Part shown: positions 27,701-38,900 of the stretch, one piece after another
Position numbering within the stretch: the stretch's first letter is position 1
How the letters are laid out: every line of letters starts with the position of its first letter
NCBI GenBank assembly: GCA_949752745.1
Contig: OX457024.1
Coordinates: 47,124,490 to 47,188,489, forward strand
Direction: 5' to 3'
Length of the DNA: 64,000 nt
Source: Protula sp. h YS-2021
Lineage: Eukaryota > Annelida > Polychaeta > Sabellida > Serpulidae
Notes under the pieces: model-generated
The model's database searches: none
What the model was told of the DNA's origin: nothing
The model's input: only the letters and a program-made list of their open reading frames with translations
Made by a program: the position numbers and the translations under genes

Positions 27701-30700
27701 AAACGTTTTTCTGCCAATCCAGAGTTGGCTATCTGGATCGACAGCACGTCTCCAGCTGATAGCAGATGTAACACAAGAACTGGCAACACTGCAGTATCTA
27801 ACAAGAATTCTAGTACAAATTAGAAGATAGATATTTCTTTTGTAGACTATTCGGGAATAGAACACCCATAAAATTAATGTCACAGAAATTAATTTTTTTT
27901 GTCTATTTCCTTGATTTAGATTGTAAACTATGTAAATAGTAAATAAATTTCTTTCCTTGCCGTATGAATGAAAGAAAGACTGAAACAAATTGATTAATAA
28001 TAACATTTTCAATAGACAAGATAAGAATTTGCATTGTTCACGTGTTTTTCACTCTTTATTACAAGAAAAATAGAGAATTTTCAATTCTTTGAATTTCGAT
28101 TTATCGGTTGTCTGTTCCCGGAATAGCCTACCAAAAATACTGGGTTTCTTATTTGCTTCAAAATTCTTATTTCCAAAAAAAATAGAGCGTTTGCTGTCAT
28201 TGTCTGGAGCACGTAGTTTATACAGGGTGGCCACCGACTCTGTAAATCAGGGAATTCAGGAGAAAATGAATCAACATTTTCTAGTCAGGAAAAAACTCAG
28301 GGAATTTGAAAATTCCGGCAGCTCTCAGGGAAAAGTCAGGGAATTTAATTTTCGGAAAATTCCAGATTTTTCAGGATATTTCCACGTAAATTTTTCTTCT
28401 GGAAAATTGGATGGGTTTATTGAGAATTTGTTGAACGTTGTTTTTTCTAAGTGTTTAAGAGAAATAGTGGGATACGGAGTCGGTGACTATTGTTTTCGAA
28501 CGAAAACATTTAAGTTTTAGAGTTCTGAAAACCTGCGCTGTCAAATTCATTGTATGGAAAACATCTGGAAAACTCAGGGAATTTCGTTTCGGATTCCAGG
28601 TGGCCACCCTGTTATACGGATCGTGTGTGCGTCGTGGGTGTCTCTCAGTAGTAAGCATGTGTCAAGTAAGGTGCAATCAAAGCTGCCACACCGCTGAGTG
28701 TACGGCCATAAAATGGCACACATAAACCAAAAGCTCACCAATATACAAGTAAAACAATAAATCTAAAATGTGTCATCTTTACTTTATGGCGGCAATCGGA
28801 AGAAGATAAAACGTACAAAGACCCTTGACAGCTCTTTGACAATGAACAAATTAGTCACACACTAAAATGGATTTTATGAACAAGCTTATCATGTTATTTT
28901 CTTACTGATATATTTTTTCCTGTTTATTTCTTTATTTTCTTTTAGGATTTTAAGTCATTGAATAAATTCTAGGGATGGGTATGTCGCCATTAGGCCGCGA
29001 GTCGTCATTCGGGTTTTTGAGGCAATATATTTGACTGTATTGAAGGTGGCGTTTAAAAGTTGTACGTCGTGAAAATTTTACTTTGTTGCTGATTTTTCCA
29101 AGCATTTTTTTTTCTTTAAATAAACTATTTAACACAAAATGGAATTATTTAAGCAAGAGTTTTAACACTTTTTTTGAATTACGACTTACAGCAATACATC
29201 ACTAAGACAACTGCAGAAAAAATACTGAATATGCCGTTTAAAATGACATTGCTGATTATGTAATGTCACTTTTAATGAGATTTACTTAGTTTTAGATAAT
29301 TGCCTTCGCGGTATCCCTAAAAAAATTAACTGAAAATTTAAAGTTGTTGGGTAGGAGTTTCTTTACCTTTTTTTCTTTGATCCACTCATAAATATATTAA
29401 TGATTAGACGCAGACGTGAGTTGTTATATCTTGCCGTTCTAGTTTGTGATAAAAATATATGGCCTCCTCTCTGTTTCAGCTATTAACCTATGCACACAGT
29501 TGTGCATAAAAGGGCTTTTACTAGCATCCATGTAAATTCAAATAACATTAATGGATTTGCTTCCTGATGAATCGATTCTTTCGGTCCGCCTCAATGAAAA
29601 TAAGATTACTTACAAGCGATTTGCGTTGCAGAAAAAAAGGTGAAAAAGCTATAGGAATGAAAAAGAAAAAGCTTTGCCATTGACTTTTTGAGGAGCAGAC
29701 AATAGCCCCGAACCATGAGTGTAGTCCTGCCTGTCGTGTTTTCTTATGTTCACCTGGATTCGACATCAGTTGGGTTTTAAGTGGAACAGAAGAATGCACC
29801 TGGTTTTCAGTCATCCGTATTGTCTTCAAGCCGCCCCATTTTTTGAGGGGTACAAAGGTGCTGGCGTGAAAGAGTGTCCGACCCTAGACCTCGGCAAATA
29901 AATACTCCTCATTAGAGAAACCGAGGCCGCGCCGACTGGACATGTTTTGGGGTGGATGTTGCCGTGTTCTAACCAGTACGGATGCGAGAGTTTTTACTCT
30001 TTAAAAGTGAAAGGCAATTTGAAAGAGCCATATTGTCTATTTGCTTTCCCCTGTCATGGAGGCCTGACGCCCTACAGACTCAATACCCTGTGTGGGCTGA
30101 GCAAATACTCATTTCCATAACATCCATCCTTGTGTGTGCTCAGCGAGGGCTTTCATTCATTTGACATGATCGGCGATGACGGTCGGCGATTTCATTCCCT
30201 CCTCCCCCCTGCTCACACCGCAGCTCCCTCCCCAATTCTATTTCCATTTGGTGCAAGGGCAAGCACTTGGGTTTGTTTGCTCGAGAAAACTCTTCATAAT
30301 GTGCAAATGCTTTTTGATGAACGTTTTAAGAGCCTGAGTTTTGAGCTTATTTCCTGTTCGCCGACCTCAAGCATATATTGTTCCATTTTGAAATGACCGC
30401 TCAGTCATTCTCGTCATTCCACTCAAGCAGCTAGTTTAATATGAATACGCAGCCAACACGAGACCTGCGGTATGAAACATGGCATCTGCAAACATCCCCC
30501 CCCCCCCCACCCCCAACTCTGCGATATTAGATTTTCAATATAAATTTGAGACGGATGAGTGCGGTGCAAAACTGTTCTGGACAAGACGGCCGGGGGAGAA
30601 ATAAACACAACGCGGGTCATTTTGACAATGAAGTTATTCTTTGTGACACGCTTGGCATCTGGGGCAGGGCGTCCACAGCAACAAGACAGTTCTAACTCAG

Positions 30701-33700
30701 AGCATGCGCAGACAAGAACATCCATAAAAACACAACGCCCATATGTTAATATATAATTTCCAGCCGAAATTTGAACATTCTGAGAAGAACTAGTACTGAG
30801 ATAGTTAACACTGGATTTTGAAGTTTAAAATGATGTAGTTATTGATAAGCTATTAAGTACAGATTACCAATAATTTAGCTATCACACTGTTTTGCGTTAC
30901 AGTCGAAACCTGTTAATTACACAACCCATCTTTCAAGTAAATTTATTTGTTTATCCGGTTTGTGCCATTAACCGGTTTATGTGATTAACCACTGTACGAT
31001 TAACCGGTTTATGTGATTAACCACGGTACGATTAACCGATTTCGTCTTATTCGAAAACGTTAAGCTGCAACCTATGTAAAAATGATTAACACTTGGAGAT
31101 GAAAAATGAACAGAATTTTTAAGCTTATTGAAATTTCTGTTTACCTATACTGAACTTGGAACGTTTTAAAAAATAAGCAGATTTAAATGCAATAGTCAAA
31201 TAGTTTTAGTTCTTCAAAATGCGAATTTTAAAGCAAGCATGAAATTAAGTAGATGGGTTTTGTTAGGCTTTGCCGAACAGACTGCAGGAAATTGTCGCAG
31301 AAATCGATGTGTTTTTCATGATGCCATCAGTACGGATTATAAACTATATAAATGATTTTTTCTTACTTAAGAAATAAAAAATAGAATAAGATAACAGAGT
31401 TAACTAAATTTAAAATTTTCAATGCAGATTTGATTTTTTCTATAAACGTGTGAAAAAATGTAAAATTGTCGAGAGCAACACAAAATATCATCTGTTAAAT
31501 TCCAATGGATACAGAAAACATAACTACTATTATTGCTGGATCCATTTGTACAGTCCCTGTGCTTCTCAAACCCGAACATTCAGTCACTGATAAACCGTAC
31601 CATTTTAATCGATACCATAATTGTGCCCCATGCAATTTTGAACGACATTTTGACCTTGGTTTTTCTTGTGCCAGTGTGACTACTAATTTGTTCATAGCCA
31701 CTTCTCAGCGTTTTCAGTACAATGCCGGTTCTTTGCACAGTCCGAGTATGACCGGTGGTTTGACTAGTGCCACTTTGACCGGTGGCTTGACTAGTGCCAC
31801 TTTGACCGGTCTGAGTGGTGCCATTTTGACCATTGTTTTGACTGGTGCCACTTTGACCGGTCTGAGTAGTGCCACTTTGACCGGTGGTTAGAGGAGTGCC
31901 ATTTTGACCGGTGGTTTGACTAGTGCCACTTTGACCGGTGGTTTGAGAAGTGCCATTTTGACTGATGGTTTGACTAGTGCCACTTTGAGCGGTCTGAATG
32001 GTGCCATTTTGACAGTTGTTTTGACTAGTGCCACTTTGACCGGTCTGAGTGGTGCCATTTTGACCGTTGTTTTGACTGGTGCCACTTTGACCGGTCTGAG
32101 TGGTGCGATTTTGACCGGTGGTTTGACTGAGTAGTGCCATTTTGACCGTTGGTTTGAGGAGTGCCATTTTGACCGAAGTTTGGGTATTGCCATTTAGACC
32201 GGTAGTTTGAGGAGTGCAATTTCGACCGCGGGGTAATGAGTACATAAGATATTACATAAAACTGTGGATTCTTCTTATAATTACAGATTTCGCCCATGAC
32301 TTTATTTTATTATTATTATTATTATTTTTTTTTTTGGGGGGGGGGGGTTGGTTAAGATCCGGCGCACTGGCGTCCGACGGTCTAGAGTGAGTTACTAAAA
32401 TATCCCCACTCAAGTTGTGTACTTGAAGGCGTGCCGTCAAAGCCACAATCCCTCTACACAACTCGTTGAAACTTATCCAAATTTTTTCAAGGGCACTTAC
32501 CTTTAAATATATACATTAATATCTCGAAAAATGCAAATGGACTTTTGATGCCAATAGTTTCCCTGCATTCGGGTGTTGGATTACGTGGGAATTATAGAGT
32601 TTGTAAAGACTGTAGAATTAGTTATGTTGACATTTTAGTGTCACCTTCCCTCAACAGGAAGACCCAGAAGAGCTGTGCAAAGAATACTCATTCCCATGTG
32701 AAGTTTTGAATTGCACACTTAAAACAATAATTATAAAATGTGGAGCATTACATAACCTTGAAGCTTCCTCAGTTTTATTCCTTGAGAAGCCAATGTGGTG
32801 ATTTAAAACAATTATTTCTCCTTCTTTATTCAAGATAAAGTGACTGTGTGTTTTAACATTTTTTTTTTATTTAGTTATTTTTTTTATTTTTTTTTTTTTT
32901 CGTTATGCTCAATCCTGTCAGTCTGCGATCTATTTACATGTATTACCACAAAATTAATACTTATTCTTTTTAGACCAGTCGACTTCGTGGGACTGGTCTT
33001 ATCACGTCAGGTGGGGGGGGGGGGGGGGGTACAGTTTGTACAGTTTGTGTAAATGTTCCCTAAGCAGTTCATTCACTGTTGAATTTATTTATTTATTTAT
33101 TTATTTGCGTTTATATTTTTTACGGGCCAATTTTCAAAATGCTTCATCTACAACAATTTCAATCGGATTGCCTTTAAATTTTGCGCCAGTGTTTGCCAAA
33201 TGGTTCTCAGAAATTAGCCAAAAAGGTGCTATTTTTAAATTTATGGTAGCCAATTTTCAAAGCGCTTCTTCTTCAACGATTTTCTTTGGATTCCTTTCAA
33301 ATAGAATTTGTGTGAATGTTCTCTAAATAGTCCTGTCCTGAAAAATTGCGATCAGCATAAAATTTGCTAAATGGGGGTTGGGAGGGGGGAAGGTTAATTT
33401 GTTGTTAGCCAGTTTTTCAAAATGCTCTTTTTGATCGGTTTATTTTCAAATTTTGCATGATTGTTCACTGGGTCGTGTTTTTTTTTATTATTATTATTTT
33501 TTGTAATTTTTGGAGCCAATTTTAACATGCTTCTTCCAGATCGGATTCCTTTAAAGGTATGTATGAATGTTCCTTCCACTGCTGTTTTATTTTTTTTTTT
33601 AATTTATTTATCACTATTTTTATTGCTGATATTATTTCATTTATTAATTTACTTTTTTATTTAAAAAAAATTTTAGCGACCCACCAATAATGAGTCGTTA

Positions 33701-34216
33701 GGGCATTTTAATAACTTGGAAACCAAATTTCAGAATCCTTTTCCTCCCACAATTTTATTGTTTTCAGGTTTTGTATTAGCGTTTACTAGATGGCTGTATC
33801 TTAGATTTTTTGGCCATTTGCAGAAAAATTGGCCAAATGGTGGCCATTTGTTTTAGTTGGCCAGAGTTTGGAAGAATGTTGATCGGATGCTCTTTTGTGA
33901 AAAATCACTTTTTGGTGGGGGTCCTCTGCGAGTACTTTTAGTTGGATTCCTTTTAGGGGTCGTCCAAGGTAAGGCCTGTCTTGAAAATTACTTATTTGGG
34001 GATCCATCAGTGATCAGGCAAATTTCCAGTAACCAGTTTTTAAAGTCCTGCTATTTGGCGATCCTACAAGCGTTTTGATACTTGATTAACAAGTTCTCGG
34101 CTGGTCACAATGCCCCTGGACATTCTTGTTAAATTACACATGAGATGCATGAAATATGTTGATAAGAATAATAGGAACAACAATAACAACATCATCATCG
34201 TGGTCGGTCGTCTTTG

Positions 34217-34280
<64 letters not shown>

Positions 34281-35851
34281 GAAAAAGCAACTTTCTCAAT
34301 TTTCTCCACAAAGTGCAAGTCAGTGCAAGAAAACAGAACACACCAAGTTGTCGCGGCACGACTGATGTCATTATGGTTTCATTGGCTGTACTGGTGTCAT
34401 GTCAGCAAATATCTCTCTGTTTGCAGCGCTGCTTATTTTGAATCTGAAGCGTTTGTCCATTTTCTTACGAGTCGGAAACTTGTTGATATGTACGTGAGGT
34501 GATAATGAAATGTGGATTACCGTAAACTTATCTGCGCACTGCCGTCAAAGCCTTTCTTTCTTCTTCCATTTCCTACCAATTAACCTGACCTTAAATTCTG
34601 TTTACAATTTGAAAAAAGCATTCACACGTTTGGGTCATCGATAATCAAAAGTACGGAATTATCACCCGACAAAGCATCATTTTGTGTACTTCGGAAAATG
34701 TTGGTTTTTATAATGTTTTATAATGTTAAGTATTGCTATTCAATGCTGTCTTTATATTTAAAGACAAAAACCAAGTTCAGTTTGTACTTAATTTAACCTT
34801 TTCTTTAAAAGCTTGTTTATTAATGAAATAGCAAATTAACTTAAGAGTTATCGAACACACATTGTATTTCTCCGCAATTATTATTTAATCAAACTACTTC
34901 TATCTTTAAAATTCAGTTTTGTCCTATTTTGAGATTTTAGGCAAATTTGCATGTATGTTTTCATGTTTCGATGGCCAAAAGCAGCAGCATTCTGAATGGC
35001 GGGCCGTGTGCTTGATTTTTTGACAGCCTGCACAAGTCGCTGTCACAGGAGGCGAGCCTGCGCGACCAGTTCAACACGACGGTGGAGACACTGGAGGAGC
35101 AGGTGCGCGAGCGCGACGACGCCGTGGATCACGCGCAGCGGGAGAACAGCCGCCTCGCACAACAGCTGCAGGACGCCGCCCGCGACAAGCTGCAGCTGCT
35201 TGACCAGCTGCACGTGGCGCAGGAGGCGCAGAAGCACGCCATGGCCAACGAACACAAGTATGTGGCCACATGTCGCACACGTCACAAATCTGTTTTTCCT
35301 CATCTTCCTAGTTTTTTAGGGGCAGTCGATGCTAAACCTCGTGGACCTAGTCACATCACTTTTAGGGACAGAATTTCTGCATGCGGGTAACGAATTTTCC
35401 CAGACTTTTGATCAGAAGTTTCAATCTGGTTTAAAGGTATCTAATGTGGGCCCGTAGGGGCTAATGTAAGGGAGACTTATTGTTTTTTTATAAAGTTCTG
35501 TGAGTCTTTTGTAGATACTTGACTTTCTTAATACGTTAACTCCCGAACGCAATATTGGATCAGTTTTCAAACTTGGTGGTATCATGCCTTGAGATAGTGC
35601 GCTGGGTGGTATTGCATTTGACGTATATTGGAACAAGTGTGACGTCAGAAGGCGAACAAGTCGAACACGATACATCGGATTCGCTTCAAGCTTGATAGGA
35701 TAATGGCTTGGGTGGGTCCGACGGTTCTTATTTATTGTATGTGGTATAGAGCGGAACATTTGACATCATATGATGTCATATGTATTGTGGACACCAGACT
35801 TTATAATTTCGCAAAATTACATCTATTTTTACACTCATAGGGGATTTAGTG

Positions 35852-35929
<78 letters not shown>

Positions 35930-38900
35930 TTTTTTTTTTTTTTTTTTTCTTTTTTGAAAGCAGACCAATTAACACTGCTTGCTCATGTATTACCTAGATG
36001 TAACAATCTCAACATGTGTTTTCATTTTTTTAAGCAAGTTTCCATGCATCCTGCACCCTTTATGCAGGTCTTAATCTTGTGAAAAGAATTTAAAAAAAAA
36101 AAAAGCAAATCTATACGGGCATTGTTTTGGTGACCTTGCCCTGTCTCACCGCTTTACGATTTGCTTTCTTTGGGAGTTGATCAGCGGATAGCTTTATGGC
36201 ACTATTTCTGTCGCCTTACTCTATGCGGATAGAGATATGGCACCCTTGTCCATACCCCTGGGGTTAACTGCAACAATATGGTGATAATTGAAACTCAGTC
36301 AGGCTTCAGGAAAGCACTTCAGTACTCTCATCCTCAACATATGTCGTTATAAAAGCCAGCGCTGATTAAAATGACAAGGCATCTCCACGATTCCCACTGT
36401 AATTCTCATAAGAATACAATAAAAACAATGATTATGGCAGGGTTTTATTTCGCACTACAGAAGCGAGTTGTCTAATTAATTGTCATCCAAGATAAAGAGT
36501 TATGATTTGGCAAGATACTCGAGATAATGCAGAAAGGACCGAGGCCAAACTTTGCAAGGAGTCTGTAGCATTCGTTGATATCTTTGTCAATTCTGAGTTT
36601 GGCTGATTGGAAAAAAAGCAACACCCTTTGGGCAGAAACGCTGAATAGTTGACAGACTTTATCTGATCATTTACACCCCTACAGAATATATCAGGAAATT
36701 CTTTCTTACTTATTAAACAGTCTTTTATTTCTCGGTTTGTTTCAATGTTATGAATACCGCAAGGTGTTGAAAACAGAAATTTTATCAAAATTATTTTTTT
36801 TCTTAAAACCATGTATGGAAATTTGATCTCCAATAATGCCACTTCGCCATGCCGTTTCGTGAATTTGTGAATGCCGTTTCGTGAATTTGTGACAAAGCAA
36901 TGGCGTTGATTCTTATTTATTTTGGAAACATCCGCTTATCATTGTCCCGTATCCGAGAGAACTAAAATGAAATGCGATAATATTGTGGATCCAACATTCA
37001 CCTCTCATAAGCCATTAAAAATCGACCAGCAAAGGTAGAAGGACAAAAACTCCATGAATGAATAGGGTTTTTTTTTTTTTTTTGAAGGAATGAGAAGCTT
37101 TCGTTTGCACATGGCCATTACTGCCACATCTGCGTGGTTTCCCCTGGTTCTGTGGAGACAAATATTAGCCCAAAGGGCTTGTTCAAATTTGTCCTGTTCA
37201 CAATGGTGTATATTTCATTACATAGTAGCGTTGTTCAGCTTTCCACCATTTATGACCAATGACAAAGAACTGCAGGGATAATCGCGTCAAAGCTGTCGTT
37301 CACTGCTAGCATTTGCTCGGGTCTTTTTCAAAACACGTCATATATACACTGTAGGTTTTAGAAATTCTAATCTATGCAAAAGAAATGAAGTGAGAAAAAA
37401 ATGTGCATTGTGTGTTTTGTCAATTAACTCATCTTGCGTTGTTTTGCCTTGTAACTGCAATCTGGTTAAGCATATAGAGAGAGCATACAACAGATGCGTG
37501 ATAAAATGCTTCTGTATGCTTTACATATTACATGCATACAAGCATACGACCGTATTACCGTAATGATGGAAGAATGGCACCAATGCGCGCGCACAAAGCC
37601 GCTATTGTACACTTTAATTTTTGAGCAAGTGTGACATTATAATGCGGCGTTTACATTCTGCGGGGATTGCTCACGGGTATAAAGTGAGTTGTTTTCTTTG
37701 ACGTCAGGGCAGAACATTGGGAACATTGTCCTCGCATGTCGGCACCAAAGCAGAGGTTAAATGCTAAGACAACACATGGCACCAATGTGTGCAAGGAACA
37801 CGCTCGTCCCGTCCCCAGCCCTCTATCCTCCCGCCATGCGATCCCGTATATGTCAAGCTCAGTGGCCCAGCAAGTGCGTCGTCTTTTTTTTTTTTTTTTT
37901 TCTTTTGGCTCTTTTTCTTCTGTGAAAGTGAGAGTGCTACTGATTGCCGTACAACACAAGAGTGGAGCGGCGTATTGTACGGGCTGGCCGCGTCGCCCAG
38001 GCGCTGCGCGTAGCCCCAAGCCATGCTCATAGCCTCTGACTTGTTCACACGCAATGACACAGAAAACCGTATCCATTTCTTCCAATAAGGCGTCAATTTC
38101 TCAGCGCATCACAAAACTCTCTTTATATATTGTGTATTGAATGAATCCGCTTCGCTTCAAATGAAAGTTTGCAGTGTCAATTTGCTAAAATGTCTCTTCT
38201 GGCGTAATCGTGTTTCAATGAGTTGGCTGATCTTTCTCAGTTGCAAGGCTGTATGCCTGTCCCTTACATTTAAAGACACAGCAGAGGGATAAATATAAAG
38301 GCCTGCCGTCGGTAATAGCAATATACCCAAGAATTAAAATTTGCTCAACAGTTGTTGTGTATGTTCTTGGCATAGTTTACAAGTAGTGATTAAATTTGAG
38401 CACCGTAAATATTCAATATTGTGCCGCTGTTCGGTTCATTTTTTGATTGCGAATGCCACATAGCTGTTGGCGAAAACAAGATGAAAAATATTTAACTTCA
38501 AATTATCATAGGTTGTATTCAAACATGGCCTATGCTCTGTCCACACAATCCCAGCGCAATGCCGTGTGGCAGTTTTATTCCCAAGAGTCCGCAAATACTT
38601 ACTTTTGTCTAAGTTTCCTACTTCGATTCCGAGCAATTTATGTGTTGGAAAAAAGTTATTTATTTATTTATTTATGAATATTTTCGAACACTGGGAAGTA
38701 CGTAAAGAACATGATATACAGATTACCTAAAATAATCAGTGGAGGCCTGGAGGGAGATTTATATCGTGGAATCTTTTTTATTGATTAAACCAAAATAGTC
38801 GTATTTAATTTTGCCTTTTCGTGTGTGCTCGTCACTTGGAATAGGAAAATAAACGAGTGAGAAATGAGCTGCGGCCAGCAGTACTATTTTCATTGTGTAG

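Noticed and set aside
31580..32245. 221-codon Ser/Thr/Gln-rich frame on the minus strand, mucin-like
   Set aside because: Product of the 27-bp minisatellite within a mipol1 intron. No signal peptide, splice sites or flanking unique coding sequence.
34110..34502. His-rich 130-codon frame
   Set aside because: The poly-His comes from a (CAT)n microsatellite; nothing else supports a gene.
37651..38085. 144- and 110-codon minus-strand frames in a GC-richer block
   Set aside because: A Lys run from a T-tract, no family resemblance, inside the last mipol1 intron; no splice structure seen.
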